43,849 bases of DNA from Bdellovibrionales bacterium (lineage in GTDB: Bacteria; Bdellovibrionota; Bdellovibrionia; Bdellovibrionales; UBA1609): assembly GCA_013216195.1 (NCBI GenBank), contig JABSOQ010000014.1, positions 1 through 43,849 on the forward strand, read 5' to 3'. The notes beneath the pieces were generated by a model. The model worked only from the letters and a program-made list of their open reading frames with translations. It was not told the DNA's origin and did no database searches. Position numbers and translations under genes: made by a program. Below, piece by piece: positions 16,001-25,301 of this stretch (positions are counted from its first letter, which is position 1; the number at the start of each line of letters is the position of its first letter).

Positions 16001-19000
16001 ACAGGTGTCGCATCAGTGGCTGATGACCATTCAATTGTTGGTATATCGGTGTTACCGAGCCACTCATTGGCGATGAGGTCAGAGCCGCCTTTGGCTCCCA
16101 GTATCGGGCTGCCACCAAAGTTCGGGTTCGCGTTGTCATACCAAATGTCGTACTTGTCAGAGTTGTTTGAAACGTTTTGAGCGATATCTTTTGAGAAAAC
16201 ATGAATGTCTTTATTGCCTGGGCCACTGAGGGTAATACTCACCGGAAACGAGCCAGGTTTAGTTTGCCAGCATGAGTTGTTGTAACTTGGAGGGCTTGGA
16301 GCCACAGAATCAGGAAGCTCAAGCCAGCAATACTCGGTAGTGTCGACAGAAAGGTTCACGCTCAAATCGACGACTGCTACGTTTGTGAAACCACTTGCAG
16401 GGTCGAGAGGGTTTTCGACTAGGATACTTGATGGGTCTGCAGGTTTGATAGAATCTAGTGTTATCGTGCCAAGCTCTGCATTTTGGTTCACATTGTTTGC
16501 CGCATCTGCTGTCCAAACATAAATATTTTTTAAGCCTTGAGTCGACGTGGTTGTAAAGCTGGTCGGGCGTGTCGTGTGCCAGTTGTTGTCTGAGCCCTGA
16601 CCACCCACACAGTTGGCTCTATCGTTGGTACCGCTTGAGGGTCTACCTGCTGTTTCAGTGACACACCAGTAAGAGGCGGTGGTGTCGTTGGTGATGGCAA
16701 GTGCCACAGTGTTTTGCCTTATGTAGACCGCGTTAGATGTATTTGGATCTGAAAGGGCTAGTGTTGGGTCTAACAGCGGGTCTAAAACATTGTAGGCTTT
16801 AGATGGCACTGAGGTAAAGCCACTAGCCGTGGCATTCATAGTTTGGCTTGTGCCCGAAGATGTAAAGTAAAGATCAAAAGTTCTTGCTCCACCACTGAGA
16901 TTCACAGGGTTTGTTGAGGTCACATTTGAGTTTGGTGCATTCAAAGTCACCAGATCAGTCGCTGTGGGCAGCTGGTTGAAGAAGTTGTCAGTGGCGTGAA
17001 CATCAACTTGCAGTGTGTAGTTGCTACCTTGAGTTTGTGTGAATGGGGTGCCACTCGCTGCATCCGAAGCGCTCTCATGACCTGGGTCGAAAGACTGACC
17101 TGGCATCACAACTAATAGCTTTTGGCCCGGCCCTTGGCTAATGGCATAGTTGACCGAAGGTGTTCCGGCATACCCGGCTCCTGCCACCGAAACATTGTAG
17201 CCAGAGCCCACAAGAAAGGTTCTGAGGTTGTAAGTGGCTGTGCCGTCGCTCAGTGTATTTGAACTTGTAGGAGCTCGGAATGACAGACTCGACTTTGTCT
17301 GGCTAGGTGTCACCGATATGCTTGTCGAATCATCGTTGATGATATTGTACTCAGAGTCTGTGGCATATACGGTGATAGGTAAGGTCACCCCTGCGGCTAC
17401 AGTCTGCACGCCTAGGTCGCTCACGGCACCACCAAGGCTGAGGTGCCCTTCTTCAAGTGTTTGATAGTCATCAAACAACACGAGTAAATGCGTTTTGGCA
17501 CCTGTGCTCACATTGTAAGTCGATGGAGTATTTGAGCTCAGTGCAGCTGGTGCAACGATTGTGATTGTTTGCACGTTACCAGCTAGAACAGGGCTCAGAG
17601 TGATGTCATAGATACCTTCATCAAAATTTCCTGCGCCGGGGTCTGTGTCTCTCAGATCATCAACAGTGGTGACAGTTACTGCACCCGAATAGCTCGTGTC
17701 AGTGTTAAAGAAGGTGTCAACAGCCCTGATTTTGAGCGGAAGGGTGTCGTCAGTGCTAATAAAGCTTGGGCTGTTTACTACGGCCGAGGCATAGTCTCCA
17801 GAGGTCTGACCAGGGTCGTAGGTTTGCCCATCAAACACCGCAATGTATTGGTTTGCAGCTGCCGCTTGTACAGGTTGCGACTCTGAAATATTCGCAGTCA
17901 GATTTACACCTGAAGCATTGTCGGCTGTGAAATTGTGGTTCGGTATCGCCAAATAATTGGTAACGCTGAATGTGGTTTGACCGCCAGAGGTTATGGCCTG
18001 GTTCGCGATAGCTGGCGCTGCAGGGTCAGTGTTCAGTGTTAGAGATATGTCAGGGTGTGTGTAGCCAGAGATTTGGTTGTAATAATCGTCTGTGGCGATC
18101 ACCGTCACAGAATAGGGGCTTCCCGCAACCTGGGTGATAGCTCCTCCACCGATCGCCGTCGTTAAATCAGGTGCACCTTCATTTAATGCCTGACCAGGTA
18201 GGATCGGTACAAGTTGTGTGGCTGGGCCAGGTGTTACTGTAAAGCTGTAACTTGGCTCATTAATGTAGCCAGAGTCTGCGCTAATGGTATGTACACCCTG
18301 CTGTCTTGGAGTCACCAAGAACGAGGCAACGCCGTTTTGGTACTGGCCAGACGATGTGCTGGTGATCTCTAAGTAAGGGTCAGAAGAAGTCAGCACAGCC
18401 GGTGCTGTGTAGGTCGTGACAGTATTAAATGAGTCATCAACCGCTCTTAAAGTCACAGTGAATGGTGTGCCTACAGCTACGCTTGCCGTGCCTGAGAACG
18501 GCACGCCTGTAACAGCTGCGGCATAGCTTGCTGCACCCTCTACAAATGCTTGGTCTGGCAAAACTGGAACCTTTCGGTTCACTGAGCCTAACTGGGTCTG
18601 TACAGTAGCCGATGCAAAGAATGACGGGTCAGACTCTAAGTAAGCCGTAATCACAAAAGTGTCTTCGACTGTATAGGTGAGATCGCCGAATTCAACTTCA
18701 CCTCTATCCATGGTGCGAGCACCTGTGTAGTTACCAAGCGAGTTGGTATTGCCAGAAAGGCTAAGCGCCACGGTTTCAGAGTTCTCAGTTGTAATTCGGT
18801 TGCCATAGACATCAAGTATTTCAACTTTAAACGGAAATAATGGGTTGATCGTCGAGTTGACGGCCTGAGGTGCCGAGCCCGGAACAAATCGAAATGCCGT
18901 GATCGTAGGTAGTGGATCAATCGTCAACGAGTTAATAATATCAGGCCGACCCTGAAGAGGTGTGCCTGGTTGCACGAGGCCAAATGTCATATCACCAGCA

Positions 19001-22000
19001 TCAGTACCCGTGACTTCTAGACGTGCACGGCCGTTGACGAGGTCACCAACAATTTGCGTCTGATTTGGCGATGAGAAATTGCCTATATTGCGGTTGTCTA
19101 GCACTTGTGCGCCAACCAAGTCTTCGTCACCAAGGCTACTTGTGATATTAAAAGTCACAGTGTAAGAGGCCACAGGGTCTACAGTGATATCGTTGGCGTA
19201 GAAATCTTCTAAATAGACATTCACATAGGCTGTTTCACCAGAGAGCATGTTGCTATCTGATGGGTCTATGCGAATGTGATCAAAAGGCAGTTCTTCGACA
19301 ACGATACCGCTTGATCTACCGTCAATACCGTCTGGTGGGTTGAAAGCGTTCATACCAGCGGTAACTTGAAATGTGCCTCGTGTTGAATAGAGCTCGAAAG
19401 TGTCAGAGGTCCCAAGGGCATGAACTCCGTTTGTAAAGGTGAAGTTGCCGCTAGCTGGGCTGGTGTAGTAGTTATTCTCGCGGTTAGAGGCATTAATTTG
19501 CCTTACGCCGAGGCCAACGAAGTAGCTGCCATTGACCTGAGTACAAATATTTCGTTTGTCGTCTCTCACAGACAATGTTGGCCTAAAGGTTTGCCCGGCG
19601 GTAACTGTGCCGGGCACGCTAACTCCAATATAGTCAGGAGCACCTGGGCTGATAGTGATAAGCCCAGTGCTGGCGGTGACTGTGAGGTCTCCACTTGTAG
19701 AGGTGTAAGTTGCTCGCATCACACCATCAGAGGGAACATCTCCTTCAACAAAAATATTAGTAGCGGGAGTCACAATGGCCTGTAAGTTCGAGCCAATCGG
19801 AAAGTCATTACCAGAGTCATCCCAGTCGACACTGGTAGAGAGAATGTCGAGAAAGTTCAACTCACTGTCAAAAGCCTGCGCAAAGAACTGGGTACGATCA
19901 TCTGTAGATAAAGACACTGTGGCATTAGTAATATCAGTACCACCGTTAATCATAGTGTCGCCATCGTAAATGCGAAGTGAGTCAACTTCACCAGCCACCG
20001 AGCGAATCACCATTGTGTCTTGATAACTGGGTTCATCAACATCTTGTACAGAGATAGTGATGGCATCACCGGCCCTTGGAAGCCTCAAATTAAACCAACT
20101 AAATCGATTACCTTGGCCTGCTGCAAATTCAAAAAGTGCAGAAAAAGTAGAAGTACTTGGAAAGACTGGGCTTGTGCCGGCCGGAGAAGACCCTGGAGTG
20201 TTGCTGACAGTCACATTTAGATTCCGGTTACCAATGGTCACAGCTTCGGGGATCTGGTTTCCAAATTGATCTACTGGTAAAACTCGTAAGTTGAATGTCC
20301 CGACAGCAGGGGCTTCGTTTGGCCCAAGTGCTTGAGGCCAATTTGTGGGTGGGTCTACTCTTAGTCTGTAATCATAAAGATCAGCAGGAGCAATTTGCCC
20401 GAGTGCATTGTTGTCAACGGTAATGGTCCCGTAGGTGCCAGAGTAAGTGAATGCAAAGTTGAACCATCTCTCACCTATGCCACCGTTAGTTACAGTTAGA
20501 GGAGTGAGGGTCACAGCAGTCGTTAAGGCGCCCTCTGGAGAGAACTGACCGAAAAACCCTGAGGCTAAACGACCAGACATCGTGGCCAGGTAAGTTGCGG
20601 GTACATTTTCAAGAAAGTTGCCGGCCTTGTCCTCAACAGAAGCATAAATTGTGATTGCTCCTGAGCCCGCTTGTCGCTCTAGGCCGACGCAATTGGGTCT
20701 TAGACCTGATACAAAGCTTCCGCTCAGAACCTCGTCGAAAGTTCCGTCGAGATGGAGGGGGTAGTGGCGGAAGTTGCTCTGGCCATAACCGTCTTCGTAA
20801 ACGCCCTTACACACTGGCTCCGCATCTGCCCCGGGACCGAGTCGAAGGTTTCCATAAATGCTAGAGTTGAGAGTGACTGTGAAGGTAGCTGACCCAGCCG
20901 GTGAAAAGCTTGCAAATGGTGTGTCGTCAGTGAAAACTCGAATGTCCATTACAGGAGACACAGCGGTGGCGTCCCAGAAGATTAAATCTTCATTGTAAGA
21001 AGAGGCTAAACCACCGGTAAAGTTCTGTGAGATGGTTACGGTTTCCCCGTAGGGGTTGACAAAGTTGCGGTTGAAAGTCGGTATTGAACCCCCAGCAGGT
21101 GCAGTGCCAGTAACGTAATCACGAAAGCTAAACTCAACGTCATGAATACCCTGAATACCTGGGCCTGAGAATTGCGGGCCAACTCGGTTACCATCGGCAT
21201 CAACAACCTCAAGGTCAAAGTCAATTTCGTCACCTGCAGGCACACTCAAACCCCCTGGCAGAATGACATTTACTCCAACAGGGTCACCGGGGTCAATCGT
21301 CAACAGACCGGTAGAAGCGATGCCATGGGGTGGGCTGTTCACGGTTAAGTAACCACCGCCGGGGTGAGGGAGGGTATCTCGAAAAGAAAGCGTGGTAAAC
21401 TGACCTGTATTGGTCGACAAGTTGTTATCAATCTCAGGTTCAGCTGAGCTCCATGTGCCTGTGGTCATGTCGCTAATATAGTTACCCACGGCATCTGTTA
21501 TGGCTGCGTAATAAGTCTCATCAGTCGAGTCTGTAGTGTAAAGCTGTGTGCCCACGATTGCAGTGGCTCCAGCGTCTGGTCCACCCAGCCCATCGGTGAT
21601 AGCAAGATCAGATGCCGCAGATTCAAGAACTGTCACCTCATGTGCAAACACATCGATCAGCCCATCGTTACCATCTCCCATAAAAATAATGGTTTCAGTT
21701 CTGGTATCGGTTAGGGTGACCGTACCATCGGGGATCTCACAGACACCTTCTACAAAGGTACAAGATTGCACAGAGGGTAGCAGGGTTGGGCTAACGCCGC
21801 CCCAGCTATCAGAAGTTACGAAAGTCCACTCGAGGTCTACGGTCTCTTCGTAGCTGGTAACAACTGAGTTGGTGTCTGTGAATATCACTGAGACGCGAAA
21901 GCCAAAGCCAACACCCGCGACCTCTGTGTCACCGTTGGTTGATTCGAGGTCAAAGCGATAATTGTTGTTCTCTTCGTCTGAATTGACCAAGAAAACTTGG

Positions 22001-22416
22001 CAAGTTGCTGAGCCCTCAATACAGGCCTGAATTCGTGAGACCTCACCAAATACAACTGGCAATCTTATGTTGGTTTGCGCAAACCCACTGCTGTCAGTTA
22101 CGACGTTAGGAGACGTTATGAGTACTCCCGTTTCAGAGATTTCACGAAAGGTAACATCAATACCATTTGCCGGCTGACCGTCTGGGCTGGTGACTTGAAT
22201 GATGAGTGGGTCGTCGAGAAGCTTGTCTGCTTGGCCCAGCTGACTGTTACCAGAAACCATTGCGATGTTTAAACCGAAGTCATTAGAGGCTAGGCCCTCG
22301 AGGCCATCTTTGGTACAAGCTGTTAGCGTGGTAAGAGCAACACACAACACGGCAAGACATTTTCCTTTAAGAAAATGCAAAGATGATATCGTGCAATTGG
22401 TGTGTTTACTTTTCAT
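13006..22416 (-). CDS. Giant (~3,136 aa) lipoprotein: many Ig-like/filamin-like modules, a propeller-like region and a C-terminal LamG-like domain
   Basis: Single uninterrupted ORF. Lipobox LTACTKDG after MKSKHTNCTISSLHFLKGKCLAVLCVALTTLTAC. ATG at 22416 is preceded by GGACGGA (the track starts at GTG 22425). LamG-like ATIELRFRPSSSPNSSILFEKGD...WYHVAAVVSSSSISLYVDG. Confidence 0.9.
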   Translation of the reverse strand: MKSKHTNCTISSLHFLKGKCLAVLCVALTTLTACTKDGLEGLASNDFGLNIAMVSGNSQLGQADKLLDDPLIIQVTSPDGQPANGIDVTFREISETGVLITSPNVVTDSSGFAQTNIRLPVVFGEVSRIQACIEGSATCQVFLVNSDEENNNYRFDLESTNGDTEVAGVGFGFRVSVIFTDTNSVVTSYEETVDLEWTFVTSDSWGGVSPTLLPSVQSCTFVEGVCEIPDGTVTLTDTRTETIIFMGDGNDGLIDVFAHEVTVLESAASDLAITDGLGGPDAGATAIVGTQLYTTDSTDETYYAAITDAVGNYISDMTTGTWSSAEPEIDNNLSTNTGQFTTLSFRDTLPHPGGGYLTVNSPPHGIASTGLLTIDPGDPVGVNVILPGGLSVPAGDEIDFDLEVVDADGNRVGPQFSGPGIQGIHDVEFSFRDYVTGTAPAGGSIPTFNRNFVNPYGETVTISQNFTGGLASSYNEDLIFWDATAVSPVMDIRVFTDDTPFASFSPAGSATFTVTLNSSIYGNLRLGPGADAEPVCKGVYEDGYGQSNFRHYPLHLDGTFDEVLSGSFVSGLRPNCVGLERQAGSGAITIYASVEDKAGNFLENVPATYLATMSGRLASGFFGQFSPEGALTTAVTLTPLTVTNGGIGERWFNFAFTYSGTYGTITVDNNALGQIAPADLYDYRLRVDPPTNWPQALGPNEAPAVGTFNLRVLPVDQFGNQIPEAVTIGNRNLNVTVSNTPGSSPAGTSPVFPSTSTFSALFEFAAGQGNRFSWFNLRLPRAGDAITISVQDVDEPSYQDTMVIRSVAGEVDSLRIYDGDTMINGGTDITNATVSLSTDDRTQFFAQAFDSELNFLDILSTSVDWDDSGNDFPIGSNLQAIVTPATNIFVEGDVPSDGVMRATYTSTSGDLTVTASTGLITISPGAPDYIGVSVPGTVTAGQTFRPTLSVRDDKRNICTQVNGSYFVGLGVRQINASNRENNYYTSPASGNFTFTNGVHALGTSDTFELYSTRGTFQVTAGMNAFNPPDGIDGRSSGIVVEELPFDHIRIDPSDSNMLSGETAYVNVYLEDFYANDITVDPVASYTVTFNITSSLGDEDLVGAQVLDNRNIGNFSSPNQTQIVGDLVNGRARLEVTGTDAGDMTFGLVQPGTPLQGRPDIINSLTIDPLPTITAFRFVPGSAPQAVNSTINPLFPFKVEILDVYGNRITTENSETVALSLSGNTNSLGNYTGARTMDRGEVEFGDLTYTVEDTFVITAYLESDPSFFASATVQTQLGSVNRKVPVLPDQAFVEGAASYAAAVTGVPFSGTASVAVGTPFTVTLRAVDDSFNTVTTYTAPAVLTSSDPYLEITSTSSGQYQNGVASFLVTPRQQGVHTISADSGYINEPSYSFTVTPGPATQLVPILPGQALNEGAPDLTTAIGGGAITQVAGSPYSVTVIATDDYYNQISGYTHPDISLTLNTDPAAPAIANQAITSGGQTTFSVTNYLAIPNHNFTADNASGVNLTANISESQPVQAAAANQYIAVFDGQTYDPGQTSGDYASAVVNSPSFISTDDTLPLKIRAVDTFFNTDTSYSGAVTVTTVDDLRDTDPGAGNFDEGIYDITLSPVLAGNVQTITIVAPAALSSNTPSTYNVSTGAKTHLLVLFDDYQTLEEGHLSLGGAVSDLGVQTVAAGVTLPITVYATDSEYNIINDDSTSISVTPSQTKSSLSFRAPTSSNTLSDGTATYNLRTFLVGSGYNVSVAGAGYAGTPSVNYAISQGPGQKLLVVMPGQSFDPGHESASDAASGTPFTQTQGSNYTLQVDVHATDNFFNQLPTATDLVTLNAPNSNVTSTNPVNLSGGARTFDLYFTSSGTSQTMNATASGFTSVPSKAYNVLDPLLDPTLALSDPNTSNAVYIRQNTVALAITNDTTASYWCVTETAGRPSSGTNDRANCVGGQGSDNNWHTTRPTSFTTTSTQGLKNIYVWTADAANNVNQNAELGTITLDSIKPADPSSILVENPLDPASGFTNVAVVDLSVNLSVDTTEYCWLELPDSVAPSPPSYNNSCWQTKPGSFPVSITLSGPGNKDIHVFSKDIAQNVSNNSDKYDIWYDNANPNFGGSPILGAKGGSDLIANEWLGNTDIPTIEWSSATDATPVTYEVLIRNASLTNVCGTATVTGNQHTFSGCNLTHGDTYTVEITAIDSAGNSATAGNNGFSFEVDTVAPAAGFDVSGLDGGSDTTVDEWLTDVLNDPEITWTDTTGEDEYGVAILFDNNAVACAEVTVTAGTTNFDGFTGCSLLDNTPYKVRLTAYDNAGNATPADNSPYEFDTARGIDNFLVVVNDASVVAGEAFTISVIARRANNEVAESYIGSHTVTIATNGAAGADLCASAINPLVELPPLSLFFSLGRSTTGNMKLKSAATNTFVTATDESGYTGNSGVFTVSADSAFCTQIEDAAGGNQTEVTADSYSIDATATYYASQYDRWGNYLGPDSVNWIGYDSVADAPFPDTATASTTLVGAKAGSGVLSISGGASGASANISVGTGSTNWNTGSTDAYGRSRLGNNNIGALFYWDTSTNTSTTWRTTSGPSWYSESSSANRGDKDRFPERVMLVGTASGLDIVDLTNYTLFMRFQRSSDYAIDANLGSITSIFANNGKVFVGMSNGLMILDFVTDQIYKLTSTNRFLSNRNLSQRNSSGVFSVNTTYPALSNNGVKALHGDTISSVDYLAIGHGAGVDLLRVSGTTTKYADSGANEVVDVYLASNSRLYYLEENSGVRRADLSLPLSANFSESRTYSKSSAAALVSLELNSMHIAEGSSAAQTGRNQILVGTDRGLTVLNEHDTFGSSTANSFGIIGTGYLPFSDYLALESAQSEYLTLADGAGLSGESEATIELRFRPSSSPNSSILFEKGDVTSENGATRLRFDGSGFLTFEIRHNGTLYSVQSSSSSWNTYQWYHVAAVVSSSSISLYVDGSRDDQDSSMNFASPTLSFSSSASSLAGNASGSHFNGNIDEFRVSKSARYSGGGFVVDPSAFTSDGDTVHLLHFNGNLNHSDSGAQQNAAAAGNPGYSAGLFSGTVEVFQAVKAVSASNESSAIISSSTAYHKVTSLETSSPSESIDASLLGIGALEVFHVDSQDNFDSAVGRSSGLHLKRE
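16790..18578 (-). repeat. Five diverged ~120-aa modules within the giant lipoprotein, starting VLPDQAFVEG / ILPGQALNEG / VFDGQTYDPG / LFDDYQTLEEG / VMPGQSFDPG
   Basis: Each module carries a [VIL]xPGQxxxxG-like opening and a central VDDSFN/TDDYYN/VDTFFN/TDSEYN/TDNFFN motif; openings are spaced about 360 bp in the DNA. Confidence 0.75.
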
Positions 22417-22456
22417 TCCGTCCACGTTCCGCTTTATCTATATGTACGTTTCGGAC

Positions 22457-22669
22457 TTAATCAGGATGATCTAAACTGAAGTCGCGCACCAAAATGAGAA
22501 TCTTGGTGCGGTTTTTCATTGAGTGTTTAATCTTGAGAAATTGGGTTCGTGAAATGCTACTGAGGTTAATATCAGGTTGCAATTGCTGCAATACTGCTTG
22601 AAAAAACAGGGTTTCAAACAGATACAGGGTGAACCTTTTCGGCTTTGGGTGGGCTTTCAGGAGCTGCAA
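22457..22669 (-). CDS. Possible small protein (70 aa) following the SpoIIE phosphatase gene
   Basis: TTG start with GGGAGA 2 bp upstream, start 13 nt past the upstream stop codon; non-repetitive protein-like composition. Not verified. Confidence 0.35.
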   Translation of the reverse strand: MQLLKAHPKPKRFTLYLFETLFFQAVLQQLQPDINLSSISRTQFLKIKHSMKNRTKILILVRDFSLDHPD

Positions 22670-22681
22670 GTCTCCCGCAGA

Positions 22682-24541
22682 TTAAGCTTCTTGCTGCGGC
22701 AAGAACTGGCAAGCTACCAAGGTGACGTCATCAGGGAGAGGTGTATCTGACCTGAAATCACGAAGCTCGCGATTGAGGTCTCCGAGCTTCTTTTGAACGC
22801 CTGCCTCACCAGAAAACAGCTTTGCGAGAGTTCTTAAGAAGCTCCCTTCGGAGAGTTCCTCTCCTAGTGGGTTTGAGACTTCGAATACGCCGTCGGTAAA
22901 GAAAAGAATTTGATCAAAAGGTTGAATTTGGGCTTCTTTGTTTTCATATTTGGCATCCGCAGACTGGCCCAGGCGCTGAGAGCTATCAGACAAAAAGTAG
23001 TCTAGGTCTTTTTTCTTAACCTTGTCTTTTTTGGGGATCACAATCGGAAACTCGTGACCAGCATTTGCATAGCGAACTACACCCGTTTTGCGATCAATCT
23101 CACCGAAGAATAAAGTCATTTGAATGGAGCCTTGAGACACACTGTAGATTGCGCGATTCATGGTCTCAATTGCCGTTGCTGGGTCCATTGACATGTCTGT
23201 GATGCACAAGTGACCGACTGACTTTGCTGCGGCTGTCAGCATAGCTGGGCCGGCGCCGTGACCTGTGGCATCCCCGACAATCACACGAACCTTGTCTTCA
23301 GTGAAGTGGTAGTCAAACCAATCACCACCACACACCTCAGCCGGTTCAATGTAGCTGCATAGGTGAAAGTCTTTTTCTAAAACTTCCCATGGTGGTATCA
23401 GTTTATCTTGCACAAGCTTAACGGTTTCAATTTCATTCTCGAGCCGCGACTTTTCAGCTGTTTCATTAACGAGCTTGTGAACTTGGCCGGCCATCCATTC
23501 AACTCTGTTGGCAAGGTAGCCGACTTCGTCAGAGGTTTTTATATTCACTTTGGTATCAAATTCGCCTCTTGAGATGTCTTCGGTCGCCTTTACGAGCTTG
23601 TTCAAAGAGCCTGTTAAGCCTCTAGAAACTAGGTAGCCAATGAAGATCACCAGTAAAATGGCTGCAGCCCCGTAAAGCACAGACTGATTTATCAGTGCGT
23701 TTAAGTTTGCAAAGGCTCGGTCTTGGTTCACAGTGGTGATAACCCGAACACCCCAGTCTTGAATGGTCGAGTAAGCGACCAGTACCGTTGGCAGTTTCTC
23801 GTTCTTCATTTCTGTGACACCCTCTGGAAACCTCTTGGCAGCAACCTTTTTGAAGACACCATCTGAATGACCCTCGAGTGGTATAAGGGGAGCCGGCCAG
23901 ATACTCGGGGTTACAAGAACATCTCCATCGAGCGAGATCATGTACTTTTGATACTGGCCAGCGAGAGCGAAGGTCTCATAGAGAGGGCTCGACCTGAAAA
24001 CAACAAGAACAATAAGATACAAGTCGGGGTTTAGTGTTTTAATTGCCTCGGCTGCGATATAAAAGTTCTTCTTCAATTCATATTTACGTAGTACGAGCTG
24101 GCCCTCTTTGGCTGTGTTCAGAATTGAAGATAAGGTCTCTGGTTCGATCTCAACTTTTTCGATCTCTCTTGGAAACCTAATTTTACTATCTCGAAGATCA
24201 GTTATGCCTTTCGAGTCGATCTGGTAGAGGTAGACAAACTCCACAAATTTGAGCTCGTCGAGAAGACGGGTACTCGAGTCGATGAAGCTAAGCTTTTGAA
24301 TTGCGACTTCATCGAGCAATTTTGAATTCTGCCTCTTAACTGCTGCCAGATGAGTTTCGACCTGTCGAGCTGTGGCCTGGGCGATCTTCATAGTCGAGTC
24401 ATATACGTAGGCAAGTTTATCTTCTTTAAACAGGCTCAACGTGTAATAAGCAAACAGACTTAGAGATACGAGTGGCACACTAATCAATAAGAGAATGAGT
24501 TTGAGTCGGATTGGAAACTGAACTTTTGATTTTACTGCCAT
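22682..24541 (-). CDS. HAMP-SpoIIE/PP2C (RsbU-type) protein serine phosphatase with extracytoplasmic sensor
   Basis: Two TM segments flanking a sensor, HAMP (LVSRGLTGSLNKLVKATEDISRGEFDTKVNIKTSDEVGYLANRVE), and PP2C motifs CGGDWFDYH, VGDATGHGAGPAMLTAA, FFTDGVFE. Confidence 0.92.
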   Translation of the reverse strand: MAVKSKVQFPIRLKLILLLISVPLVSLSLFAYYTLSLFKEDKLAYVYDSTMKIAQATARQVETHLAAVKRQNSKLLDEVAIQKLSFIDSSTRLLDELKFVEFVYLYQIDSKGITDLRDSKIRFPREIEKVEIEPETLSSILNTAKEGQLVLRKYELKKNFYIAAEAIKTLNPDLYLIVLVVFRSSPLYETFALAGQYQKYMISLDGDVLVTPSIWPAPLIPLEGHSDGVFKKVAAKRFPEGVTEMKNEKLPTVLVAYSTIQDWGVRVITTVNQDRAFANLNALINQSVLYGAAAILLVIFIGYLVSRGLTGSLNKLVKATEDISRGEFDTKVNIKTSDEVGYLANRVEWMAGQVHKLVNETAEKSRLENEIETVKLVQDKLIPPWEVLEKDFHLCSYIEPAEVCGGDWFDYHFTEDKVRVIVGDATGHGAGPAMLTAAAKSVGHLCITDMSMDPATAIETMNRAIYSVSQGSIQMTLFFGEIDRKTGVVRYANAGHEFPIVIPKKDKVKKKDLDYFLSDSSQRLGQSADAKYENKEAQIQPFDQILFFTDGVFEVSNPLGEELSEGSFLRTLAKLFSGEAGVQKKLGDLNRELRDFRSDTPLPDDVTLVACQFLPQQEA

Positions 24542-24602
24542 GGCTTCTTTAGAGTATCAGACTCCCAAGGCAGTGATGATCGCTAAGTCTACCGCTCTAG
24601 AC

Positions 24603-25301
24603 CTAGGACTTAAATGCAAAGAACACGATCGCAATAATCATGATTGCAAAAGCAAAAACCAGTGAAGTGAGCAGTTTTGAGCCTAGAACTCTTTCGACCA
24701 GGCCAGAGCTGGTCATCGGGATGGGAGCTTGAACATTTGAATATTCTCCAGGGGCGGCAACACCTTGCTGACCGACAACACGTCGAGACTCCATCTTAAG
24801 CCTTTTCACTCGAATCGACTTTACGACTCTTGCAAATACATTGTTGTATTTGCGAGCCTTCGCCTTGTCTGCTGAAAGTGAGACTAGTATCGACAGGTTC
24901 TGAGACTTTGTGGCCAAGTAAAGAGTGTAGAAGTTCCGAACTTCGCTGCCTAAGTGCAAGCCCTCAACCCATTTCTGAGGGCCGAGTAACCTTTGTTTTG
25001 CGTGAATCACTTTTGAAGGTTGGGGTGCAGCTTTTGCCTCTTTGATTGCGAGCATCTTGGGTTGGCCCAAGTGCTTCAGGTAGTTGCCCAGGTTGTCTTC
25101 TGGCCCAGCTTGCTTAGCTGATACGACTACGATGGCTTCAGTTTGATCTTTACTGCTCTGTGGGGAGCACACCCAGTTCGGTGGTTTGTGTTCACAAATC
25201 CATGACTTCGGTAGATCAAATTTTAAAAATTCATTTTCAAATGCCAAACTCAGCGGGCTACCTAGCAGGCAAACAAGAATGAAAAATCGCTGTAGAATCA
25301 T
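24603..25301 (-). CDS. Secreted/tail-anchored membrane protein, paralogue of the upstream gene
   Basis: Signal peptide, C-terminal TM (LLTSLVFAFAIMIIAIVFFAF); shares AGPxDxxxNYLxxLxxPK, SKVxHxKxR, LGSEVxxxYTxYLAT with 25298..26104. Confidence 0.8.
   Translation of the reverse strand: MILQRFFILVCLLGSPLSLAFENEFLKFDLPKSWICEHKPPNWVCSPQSSKDQTEAIVVVSAKQAGPEDNLGNYLKHLGQPKMLAIKEAKAAPQPSKVIHAKQRLLGPQKWVEGLHLGSEVRNFYTLYLATKSQNLSILVSLSADKAKARKYNNVFARVVKSIRVKRLKMESRRVVGQQGVAAPGEYSNVQAPIPMTSSGLVERVLGSKLLTSLVFAFAIMIIAIVFFAFKS

Noticed and set aside
13325-22474. Many short plus- and minus-strand ORFs inside the giant lipoprotein gene (e.g. 15566..15889, 19420..19785, 21548..21853)
   Set aside because: All lie within one continuous, well-structured 3.1-kaa frame; no independent start signals or recognisable domains.
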